From NCBI RefSeq assembly GCF_002165255.2, contig NZ_CP028561.1:2666001-2730000 (forward strand): a stretch of 64,000 bases of DNA. Direction: 5' to 3'. This document shows, piece by piece, positions 40,043 to 47,900 of this stretch (position 1 is its first letter; the number at the start of each line of letters is the position of its first letter). A model generated the notes under the pieces. The model saw only the letters and a program-made list of their open reading frames with translations, made no database searches and had not been told where the DNA came from. Source of the DNA: Acinetobacter sp. WCHA45 (lineage in GTDB: Bacteria; Pseudomonadota; Gammaproteobacteria; Pseudomonadales; Moraxellaceae). Both the position numbers and the translations under genes were made by a program.

Positions 40043-40431
40043 GTAAAAACAGGTTTAATGATGACTAAGCCAATAATACCAACCAATGCCACTGTACCGA
40101 CCAACAAACCTGCACGGCGCTGTTGTAACAACACGCTGTTATCTTTTTTATAAATTTTGATTAAAGATGACCAAAGTACAAAAAAGAGAATCACTTTGGC
40201 ATAAAACCAAGGCGCAACCTCAAAGTTTTTCATCACCACTAAAATAGCACCTGTCACAATAATCAGCGTCAATGATAAATGTTGTAAGCCGACGAGTGCT
40301 TTAAATCCTTTTGGATTTGGCTGCTGATCCTGAACACCAACAAATAAAGTCGCTGCACGAAAAACAAAAGCAATAATCAGCAAACTTACAGCGGACATAT
40401 GAATAATTTTGGTGAGTAAATGTGCGTCCAT
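40039..40431 (-). CDS. SirB2-family membrane protein
   Basis: A 130-aa protein with four membrane helices. It begins MDAHLLTKIIHMSAVSLLII and includes GLQHLSLTLIIVTGAILV, as in the SirB2 (invasion gene up-regulator-like) family. The role in Acinetobacter is unknown. It lies 9 nt after the BolA-type gene on the same strand. Confidence 0.82.
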   Translation of the reverse strand: MDAHLLTKIIHMSAVSLLIIAFVFRAATLFVGVQDQQPNPKGFKALVGLQHLSLTLIIVTGAILVVMKNFEVAPWFYAKVILFFVLWSSLIKIYKKDNSVLLQQRRAGLLVGTVALVGIIGLVIIKPVFT

Positions 40432-40440
40432 GATCCATCC

Positions 40441-40794
40441 TTAATTTTTAGGTGCGTGTGCACATTCAGGACTGGCTGGCGCTTGACCTTCCCATTCACT
40501 AGCAACGTAAGCATGAATTGCTAAAGCATGAATTTTACCAGGACTCATTAGTTCAGCAGCCACAGCATAGACTTTTTGATGACGCTGTACTAAACGTAAA
40601 CCCTGAAACTCCTCACTAACCACAATCACTTTAAAATGTGATTCTTTTCCTGGGAAATAGCCTCCATGTCCAGCCGACTCATTCAGTACTTCCAAATGGG
40701 TCGGTATTAATGTTTGCAAACGCTCAATCAACTGTTGCTCTAATTTCATCAGCCACTCTATAAAGTCAGATTGTGATAGTGCCTTAGTATACAT
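40441..40794 (-). CDS. BolA-family protein
   Basis: About 117 aa. BolA proteins pair with monothiol glutaredoxins in iron-sulfur handling. The core SAGHGGYFPGKESHFKVIVVSEEFQGLRLVQRHQKVYAVA (conserved His and the HF..V..S..F pattern) is clear, and it ends with IHALAIHAY. I use the ATG at 40794, with AGGG 5 nt upstream. The in-frame extension to 40875 is basic and unlike the family, and a shorter start at the internal MKLEQQ is possible. Confidence 0.85.
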   Translation of the reverse strand: MYTKALSQSDFIEWLMKLEQQLIERLQTLIPTHLEVLNESAGHGGYFPGKESHFKVIVVSEEFQGLRLVQRHQKVYAVAAELMSPGKIHALAIHAYVASEWEGQAPASPECAHAPKN

Positions 40795-40901
40795 GACCCT
40801 AGATGAAGAGAAAATTTTGTACAAAATTTTGCCTTTTAACTTTTTTAATCGCAGAAATGCTTTAATTTTATGCAATTAATTAATTTATTTGCATAAAGTT
40901 G

Positions 40902-40929
40902 TTGACCCTTGTTTTGCTTAATGTATTAT
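40902..40929 (+). promoter_or_regulatory. Promoter of the tRNA-Gly genes
   Basis: TTGACC (40902-40907) and TATTAT (40924-40929) are 16 bp apart, with the -10 ending 9 bp before the first tRNA. Confidence 0.7.
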
Positions 40930-40938
40930 AAGCGGCAC

Positions 40939-41014
<76 letters not shown>

Positions 41015-41058
41015 GTTTGGTTTTTTAAGTGTAAGTTTTAGTAAAAACTGCTCAATAT

Positions 41059-41134
<76 letters not shown>

Positions 41135-41142
41135 AATTTAAA

Positions 41143-41172
41143 AGGCCCTAGTCGAAAGATTAGGGCTTTTTT
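41143..41172 (+). terminator. Terminator of the tRNA-Gly transcript
   Basis: The stem GCCCTA/TAGGGC, with further pairing around a GAAA loop, is followed by six T, starting 9 nt after the second tRNA. Confidence 0.9.
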
Positions 41173-41258
41173 CTTGTTGATTTTATTATATTTTTGAAAA
41201 TTCCGCCTTCCTTTGTGATTCAATTCAATAAAAAATATTCTTAATGTAATTTGTATTT

Positions 41259-41466
41259 TGTGACCAAGATGTGACCATGGCGTGCCCACGACAATAAAAA
41301 TGGTCTTAATTGATATCAAATGCTCTCATTTCATCACTACTTTTTAGCCCCCTCAGAGCTTTTTTGGCTGTAAAAAACACCAAACTCTTTTCAAAGCACA
41401 GTGTTTTTTACCAATCGTTCAATAATTTGTGACCATTTTACTTTTTGATGTGACCATTTGTGACCA
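41259..41466. repeat. Five direct copies of TGTGACCA
   Basis: Copies start at 41259, 41270, 41428, 41449 and 41459, all on the plus strand, between the tRNA and the repressor gene. The clustering near the putative att site suggests integrase arm-type or excisionase sites. The ~330-bp gap holds no gene; an antisense open frame over the tRNA is spurious. Confidence 0.7.
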
Positions 41467-41468
41467 AA

Positions 41469-41696
41469 CTAGTCATTATCATTTTGATTATTATCAATTT
41501 TCTTAAAAATCAATAAATCACCCACTCCCACATCTAATGCAATACAAATTTTATCAATGGTTTCAAAATCAATCCGTACAGATTCATCATTATAAAGTTT
41601 GTGCAAAGTAGATTTATTAATTCCAGTACTTCTTACCAAATCAGCAACCTTAAGTTTCCTTTCTGCTAATAAAACTGCCAAGTTTGAAATAATCAT
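41469..41696 (-). CDS. XRE-type helix-turn-helix regulator
   Basis: A 75-aa Cro/C1-type DNA-binding protein: LAVLLAERKLKVADLVRSTGINKSTLHKLYNDE is the HTH, followed by DFETIDKICIALDVGVGDLL. It is divergent from the excisionase-like gene, the normal place for a lysogeny repressor. Probable operators lie in the shared 112-bp gap. Confidence 0.88.
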   Translation of the reverse strand: MIISNLAVLLAERKLKVADLVRSTGINKSTLHKLYNDESVRIDFETIDKICIALDVGVGDLLIFKKIDNNQNDND

Positions 41697-41760
41697 AAAA
41701 TTTCCTACTTAAATCATAAAAAGTACTTGCAACAACATAAAAATATGATAATTTATGTCT

Positions 41761-41778
41761 TAGGAATAATTTTTCCTA
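41761..41778. promoter_or_regulatory. Dyad operator between repressor and excisionase-like gene
   Basis: TAGGAA and TTCCTA are separated by 6 bp, and a further TTTCCTA lies near 41701 close to the repressor start. Probable repressor binding sites. Confidence 0.45.
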
Positions 41779-41808
41779 GTTACCTAGTAAAAAATATGAG
41801 GCTCTATT

Positions 41809-42018
41809 ATGTCATATACCTATCTCACAGCCCAGCAACTGGCTGAAAAAATCCAGTACGACGCTCGTACTATTCGCAACCAGCTAAAGGACAGTGTCTT
41901 TATCGAAGGTGTTCACTACATCCGTCCTTTTGGTGGTCGCAAAATTCTTTTTGTTTGGGAACGCATTGAAACTGAAATGCTTAAATTCACTGGTTTAAGC
42001 ATGGATGCCCTGCAATAA
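41809..42018 (+). CDS. Excisionase-like small DNA-binding protein
   Basis: A 69-aa protein beginning MSYTYLTAQQLAEKIQYDARTIRNQLKDSVF, a MerR/excisionase-like winged-helix pattern, then GVHYIRPFGGRKILFVWERIE. This style is common immediately before tyrosine integrases of tRNA-targeting elements. It ends 19 nt before the integrase start. Confidence 0.75.
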   Translation: MSYTYLTAQQLAEKIQYDARTIRNQLKDSVFIEGVHYIRPFGGRKILFVWERIETEMLKFTGLSMDALQ

Positions 42019-42037
42019 GGCTTAGGAGGTTTAACTG

Positions 42038-43219
42038 ATGGCTACCATCCGAGAACGAAGTGGCAAACTGATTGCCGATTTTCGCTACATGGGCATTCGT
42101 TGCAGAGAAACAACTAGTCTTGAAGACAATGCCTATAATCGTCGTATTTTGAAAAAACGTCTCGAGCAGCTAGAGGCGGAAATTACTTTGGGAACCTTTG
42201 AATACGAAAAGTACTTTCCAAAAAGCAACCGTGTTGAGGAGTTTAAGGAAAAAAGAAGTCAGCAAATTGCTGTACAGACCAAAGTTCCTCTTTTTAAAGA
42301 GTTTACTGAATTGTGGTTAAAGCAGAAACAAGTTGAATGGAGAACCTCATACCAGCAAAAGGTTTCAATTGTGATCAAAAACTATTTGATTCCTGCTTTT
42401 GGTAATCAGGTTCTCTCGAAAATCAAGAAGTCAGACTTGCTGAACTTCCGTGCCTCTCTCGCCAAAGTGACTCACGGAAAAGATCAGACAAGTCTGAAAG
42501 CATCGAGAATCAATCAAATCATGACGCCTTTACGTATGATACTCAATGATGCGGCTGAACGATACGAGTTTGAGTCGCCTTATAAAAATATTAACAATCT
42601 GAAGGAAAGCAAGATTGAAGTCACACCTTTTTCTCTGGAAGAGGTGCATAAAATTCTTACCACAGTGCGTGAAGACTTCCGCCCCTATTACACCATTCGC
42701 TTTTTTACGGGTATGCGTACCAGTGAAATCGATGGTCTGCAATGGAAAAATATCGACTTACAGCGTCGTGAAATCCATATCAGAGAAGCGTTAGTGAATG
42801 GTGTGCTTGGCGGAACCAAAACTTATGGTTCTGACCGCACGATCCAGATGAATGACCGCGTTTACCAAGCTTTTCTGCAACAGAAAAGCTTAAATAACGG
42901 TAAATCAGAGTTTGTTTTCTGCAATCGTGATGGTGGACCTCTCGATTACCGTCTGGTGAATAAACGTGTCTGGCATCCGATCTTGCGCTTTCTAGGATTG
43001 AAGTCTAGAAGAGCCTACCAAACACGTCATACAGCAGCAACTCTATGGCTGTCAGCAGGAGAAAATCCGGAATGGATCGCACGTCAATTGGGACATTCAA
43101 CGACTGAAATGCTATTCCGGGTCTATAGCCGTTACATCCCCAATGTTACGCGCCGCGATGGCAGTGCATTTGAAGCCATGCTGGAAAAACTAAATACAGA
43201 GGAGCTTGCCCATGAATAG
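42038..43219 (+). CDS. Tyrosine recombinase / phage integrase
   Basis: A 393-aa site-specific recombinase. The N-terminal arm-binding domain (IRERSGKLIADFRYMGIRCRETT, the DUF3596 style) is followed by a SAM-like core-binding domain (~85-190) and the catalytic domain. Catalytic residues are Arg227 (TGMRTSEI), probable Lys261, box II as YQTRHT (Tyr where His is commonest), His353 (LGH) and nucleophile Tyr363 (RVYSRY). A perfect AGGAGG lies 9 nt before the ATG. It probably integrates at the adjacent tRNA-Gly. Confidence 0.93.
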   Translation: MATIRERSGKLIADFRYMGIRCRETTSLEDNAYNRRILKKRLEQLEAEITLGTFEYEKYFPKSNRVEEFKEKRSQQIAVQTKVPLFKEFTELWLKQKQVEWRTSYQQKVSIVIKNYLIPAFGNQVLSKIKKSDLLNFRASLAKVTHGKDQTSLKASRINQIMTPLRMILNDAAERYEFESPYKNINNLKESKIEVTPFSLEEVHKILTTVREDFRPYYTIRFFTGMRTSEIDGLQWKNIDLQRREIHIREALVNGVLGGTKTYGSDRTIQMNDRVYQAFLQQKSLNNGKSEFVFCNRDGGPLDYRLVNKRVWHPILRFLGLKSRRAYQTRHTAATLWLSAGENPEWIARQLGHSTTEMLFRVYSRYIPNVTRRDGSAFEAMLEKLNTEELAHE

Positions 43220-43463
43220 TAAAGCTTTCTTTGGTGGTGTGGTCGTCAGCCCTGAAGCAGATATGGTCGCTCGTGAATTAATCCATGAGCTACACATTCC
43301 CAAACTGCACAATCTGGCCTTTTTGCTGGAAATCAATAAATGCTTCGATGATCACCAAGCATTAAGACTCTGGCTACAGCGAATGCTGGATGAAGGGCAA
43401 GCTCATTACGATGACTTGGCTCAACAGGCCCGTCTCCGCTTAATGAGTCTCGCTCACTCATAA
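43212..43463 (+). CDS. Small hypothetical protein of the integrase element
   Basis: An 83-aa acidic helical protein (MNSKAFFGGVVVSPEADMVARELIHEL...). The ATG at 43212 overlaps the integrase stop by 8 nt and has AGAGGAG upstream, so translation is probably coupled. I recognise no family. A hairpin AAGGTCATC/GATGACCTT at 43475-43497 follows. Small proteins in this position are sometimes regulators or anti-defence factors, but nothing in the sequence shows this. Confidence 0.65.
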   Translation: MNSKAFFGGVVVSPEADMVARELIHELHIPKLHNLAFLLEINKCFDDHQALRLWLQRMLDEGQAHYDDLAQQARLRLMSLAHS

Positions 43464-43528
43464 AACGAACATAAAAGGTCATCAAATCGATGACCTTAGC
43501 CCCTTTATACCTATAAAAAGGTGAACAT

Positions 43529-44071
43529 ATGAATAAAGATATTTCAATTTGGATGCCACTCTATATTGGCGACCTACAGGCGAAATTTGCACGAATGACA
43601 GCAGAACAAATTGGTGCGGCACTGCTGTTAATGATGGATTTCTGGAAAAATGGTGCCATTCCTCATGATTTAGCAACAGTATGCAGCATCACGAAATTAC
43701 CGCAGCACACCAAGGCTAAAACTTTGTTAAATACGCTGATGGCCCTAGAATTGTTTGAAGTCGAGTCTGAGCAGATTCATTCAAATTTCTTAAGCAGTTT
43801 AAAAAGCCAGGCATTGCAAAATCAGCAAATGAAATCTGATAAAGCTAAAAATGCAGCTCAAGCACGTTGGGGGAAATCCGCTAGTAATGCTCAAGCATCA
43901 ACCAAGCAACGAAAAGTAAATGCTCAAGCAACTCCTGAGAAGAGCTCGAGTATTACTCAAGCCATGCTTGAATCATGCCCTTCATCTTCATCTTCATCTT
44001 CATCTTCATCTTCATCTTCAAATTTTGAAGAAAAAAATGAGAGTTTTTTAGAAAATTCAAAGTGGATTTAG
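43529..44071 (+). CDS. DUF1376 (YdaU-type) phage replication-region protein
   Basis: A 180-aa protein with the DUF1376 start MNKDISIWMPLYIGDLQAKFARMTAEQIGAALLL in its first third. DUF1376 proteins occur next to phage replication loaders. A basic, Ala/Gln-rich region follows (KNAAQARWGKSASNAQASTKQ), then a serine tract of 13 residues encoded by a TTCATC hexamer repeat, then an acidic end. It lies 10 nt before the DnaC-like gene. It likely recruits the loader to the element's origin. Confidence 0.8.
   Translation: MNKDISIWMPLYIGDLQAKFARMTAEQIGAALLLMMDFWKNGAIPHDLATVCSITKLPQHTKAKTLLNTLMALELFEVESEQIHSNFLSSLKSQALQNQQMKSDKAKNAAQARWGKSASNAQASTKQRKVNAQATPEKSSSITQAMLESCPSSSSSSSSSSSSSNFEEKNESFLENSKWI
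43981..44020 (+). repeat. TTCATC hexamer microsatellite inside the DUF1376 gene
   Basis: Six perfect tandem copies plus four bases encode a Ser tract. Changes of whole 6-bp units keep frame and would vary only the linker length. Confidence 0.9.
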
Positions 44072-44081
44072 GAGATCAGTC

Positions 44082-44828
44082 ATGAATACCATGCTTAAGA
44101 CACTCCAGTTTCGCGCAGAAACAACGGAAACACTTTGCGCTACCCATCATATACCCCTGATGGAAATTGCAGGTCACAGGCTCTGTAAATTGTGTGCCAA
44201 AGAAACCGTCCATCACTCAAATGTAGCCTATGAGGATGAACTGCAACAGCGATTGCTAGAACAGAAAATCAAAAACTCAGGGCTCAATAAACGCTATCTG
44301 GACCGTGGCTTCAAGAATTTTGTAGTTGCATGTCCTGCTCAAGACAATGCCATCAAACTATGTCAGGCTTTTGCGCAGCAGATTATTTCTGGTTACAATC
44401 CGAACATGTTGATGATTGGTACACCGGGTACAGGTAAAACCCATCTGAGCGCATCAATTATTCGCAACATTCTGCATAACAGTACAAAGTCTGCACGCTA
44501 CTATACCAGTGCAGAAATTGCTCAAAAAATGATGGATACCTGGTCAGATACTTCACGCTCTGAGAAAGAAGTCATCGACCATTTCTCCAGTTTTGATTTA
44601 TTAGTGATTGATGAATATGGCCTGCATGACCGGCATGAAAAACGCCTAGAGATGGTACATAAGGTTCTATATAGCCGTTATGACAATATGAAATCTACCC
44701 TGCTGATTTCCAATTTCACAGTCCAAAATATGCAGCGGGATTTAGGTGTAAGATTATGGTCTCGGTTACATGAGAACCATTTGATTGTAGTGCCGTGTTA
44801 TTGGGATGACCGACGAATTAGCGGATAA
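44082..44828 (+). CDS. DnaC-like AAA+ helicase loader
   Basis: A 248-aa ATPase that would load the host replicative helicase on the element's DNA. A zinc-binding N-terminus (C19-x-x-H22, C35-x-x-C38) precedes the AAA+ core with Walker A GTPGTGKT at 113-120, Walker B LLVIDEYG ending near 180, sensor LLISNF and the Arg-finger region RLWSRL. It is the last gene before the CRISPR array and is followed by a terminator 16 nt after its stop. Confidence 0.9.
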   Translation: MNTMLKTLQFRAETTETLCATHHIPLMEIAGHRLCKLCAKETVHHSNVAYEDELQQRLLEQKIKNSGLNKRYLDRGFKNFVVACPAQDNAIKLCQAFAQQIISGYNPNMLMIGTPGTGKTHLSASIIRNILHNSTKSARYYTSAEIAQKMMDTWSDTSRSEKEVIDHFSSFDLLVIDEYGLHDRHEKRLEMVHKVLYSRYDNMKSTLLISNFTVQNMQRDLGVRLWSRLHENHLIVVPCYWDDRRISG

Positions 44829-44843
44829 TCGCAACTCTCACTT

Positions 44844-44877
44844 AAGCCAATTATCTCACTGAAATAATTGGCTTTTA
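44844..44877 (+). terminator. Terminator of the element's early operon
   Basis: An 11-bp stem AAGCCAATTAT with its complement is followed by TTTT. The remaining 55 bp to the first CRISPR repeat show nothing else. Confidence 0.85.
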
Positions 44878-44932
44878 TTACAAGAATTACTTACAGAATA
44901 TCTCGCTTGCATAAGTATAACTGAAAATAATA

Positions 44933-47900
44933 CTTCTAAGCTGCCTATACGGCAGTGGACGGCATGTCTCAATCAGCATTAGCAAAAAAGGCTTTCTAAG
45001 CTGCCTATATGGCAGTGAACTTGTTGGTGTGTTATCAGGTGGAATAGTATCATTTCTAAGCTGCCTGTATGGCAGTGAACCTATACACCAGTAGAAACGT
45101 ATTATTCAGCATTTTCTAAGCTGCCTGTATGGCAGTGAACACAAAGCTGAGTTTAATTTTTCAGTATCAACTTTTCTAAGCTGCCTGTATGGCAGTGAAC
45201 ACTCACCATCTTTATGGAAGCCTGCAAACACATTTCTAAGCTGCCTGTATGGCAGTGAACTCAAAGAGCTTGCAAACTCGATCTGGTCGCAATTTCTAAG
45301 CTGCCTGTATGGCAGTGAACTTGGAAGCGATTGGGCATTACTTGTTGGGTAATTTCTAAGCTGCCTGTATGGCAGTGAACGATCAACCCATGTGCCATCT
45401 TCTAATTTTGTTTTTCTAAGCTGCCTGTATGGCAGTGAACAAGGTCTCGAAGTTGGGGTAGGGTGAGTTCTTTTTCTAAGCTGCCTGTATGGCAGTGAAC
45501 TGATGTTCGCAGTTTTCGGATTGCTATTTATCTTTCTAAGCTGCCTGTATGGCAGTGAACGAAAAGCATTTGCAGCTGAAACCAAAGCACGTTTTCTAAG
45601 CTGCCTGTATGGCAGTGAACTTTTAGTTTCAAGCCCTGATTTAACAGCAACATTTCTAAGCTGCCTGTATGGCAGTGAACCAGTTAATGCATATTTAGAG
45701 AATATTCGTTACTTTCTAAGCTGCCTGTATGGCAGTGAACGTGGGAAATGGTATTGGTTATTGCCAATACAATTTTCTAAGCTGCCTGTATGGCAGTGAA
45801 CACAACAGCCCGATAATTGGTATGGACCAGTGATTTCTAAGCTGCCTGTATGGCAGTGAACTGTTGCATTTGATTACTGGTACACCTGGTGCATTTCTAA
45901 GCTGCCTGTATGGCAGTGAACGGCTTTTTGCTGCATTAGAGCGACGATATTCATTTCTAAGCTGCCTGTATGGCAGTGAACAAATACTTTTTACAATCGG
46001 AACATATTTATTATTTCTAAGCTGCCTGTATGGCAGTGAACTTTACGAAAAAGATGGGAAGAAATTCGATATTTTTCTAAGCTGCCTGTATGGCAGTGAA
46101 CGTTTAAGACAATATTTAACACGAAATTTGTAATTTCTAAGCTGCCTGTATGGCAGTGAACAAGCTGAACATATCCGCGACCATAATATAAATTTTCTAA
46201 GCTGCCTGTATGGCAGTGAACAAAATGTGCGTCAATCTACACATGGATGAATTTTTCTAAGCTGCCTGTATGGCAGTGAACATGGCGCGTCAGTTTATCC
46301 GAATTGGTCAACATTTCTAAGCTGCCTGTATGGCAGTGAACCTGCTTTGCTTACAATTGTTTGTACTTTTTTATTTCTAAGCTGCCTGTATGGCAGTGAA
46401 CACTGGCGAACCAAGCCGCGGCGATGCGTAAGTTTTCTAAGCTGCCTGTATGGCAGTGAACGGCTTTAAAAAACTTGCATCATTAATCAAATATTTCTAA
46501 GCTGCCTGTATGGCAGTGAACACAACAAAATACGTATTTAATGCGATGGAAACTTTCTAAGCTGCCTGTATGGCAGTGAACAACCAGCACCACAGCCGAT
46601 CCGCACAATCAATTTTCTAAGCTGCCTGTATGGCAGTGAACATTTAGTTTTTCGTGGACCATCTTTAGACAAATTTCTAAGCTGCCTGTATGGCAGTGAA
46701 CGCGACTTTAACAAGGCTATTGGAAAGCTTGGTTTTCTAAGCTGCCTGTATGGCAGTGAACGTTTCATTTTTATTCCCTGTAGTTTCGGTAAATTTTCTA
46801 AGCTGCCTGTATGGCAGTGAACTGTATGGTCTTTCAGGTGGTTCAGGTTTTTTGTTTCTAAGCTGCCTGTATGGCAGTGAACCTGACCGTGAACTCGCCG
46901 TCGCCACTGGTCCCTTTCTAAGCTGCCTGTATGGCAGTGAACTATTATTCCAATCAATAGAGCCATTTTCAATTTTTCTAAGCTGCCTGTATGGCAGTGA
47001 ACTGCTCTAAATCGCTCTAGCTGCTTAATTGTAGTTTCTAAGCTGCCTGTATGGCAGTGAACCTGCTTTTCTTACAATTGTGTGTACTTTCTTAGTTTCT
47101 AAGCTGCCTGTATGGCAGTGAACGGATGCTCTAATTCTCCCGTTTATAATCATACTTTCTAAGCTGCCTGTATGGCAGTGAACCAGATATATCTTTAAGC
47201 TTCCCTGCTTTCTGTTTTCTAAGCTGCCTGTATGGCAGTGAACTCAAGCCAGCAATTATTGCATCTGCATATATTTTTCTAAGCTGCCTGTATGGCAGTG
47301 AATACCCAACTTATCTAGGCTTGTTAAGTATCTCATTTCTAAGCTGCCTGTATGGCAGTGAACTAATCCCTTTTTCTAGCTCCAATGTTTACATGTTTCT
47401 AAGCTGCCTGTATGGCAGTGAACATTTGTTGTGTAATTGTCCAACCGCCTAAAGATTTCTAAGCTGCCTGTATGGCAGTGAACATTAAAAACCTCAAAAA
47501 GTGCTCGGATGACGATTTCTAAGCTGCCTGTATGGCAGTGAACCCCCAAGGATCGGAGTCGTTACACGGCCATGCTTTCTAAGCTGCCTGTATGGCAGTG
47601 AACGTGGCTTTGACATAGCTTTTAGTATTGTTTTATTTCTAAGCTGCCTGTATGGCAGTGAACAAGCAAGTACCGATACAATGACAAGCTTTTTTTTTCT
47701 AAGCTGCCTGTATGGCAGTGAACATCGAGCCACAAAAAATCATAATCACTGATGATTTCTAAGCTGCCTGTATGGCAGTGAACACGCTAGCAGCTTGTGA
47801 ACCTACAACTTGATTTTTCTAAGCTGCCTGTATGGCAGTGAACTGGCTGGAGTTTTAGGCGGTGCAGCAATTACATTTCTAAGCTGCCTGTATGGCAGTG

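Larger units (their letters stand above)
41135..44877 (+). mobile_element. Small integrase-bearing phage-derived element next to tRNA-Gly
   Basis: Between tRNA-Gly and the CRISPR array lie, in order: TGTGACCA repeats, a repressor, an excisionase-like gene, a tyrosine integrase, a small orphan gene, a DUF1376 protein and a DnaC-like loader, then a terminator. This is the early region of a prophage or satellite without capsid, terminase or lysis genes. The right attachment site is not visible in the window, so the element is either truncated or extends through and beyond the CRISPR locus. Confidence 0.75.
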
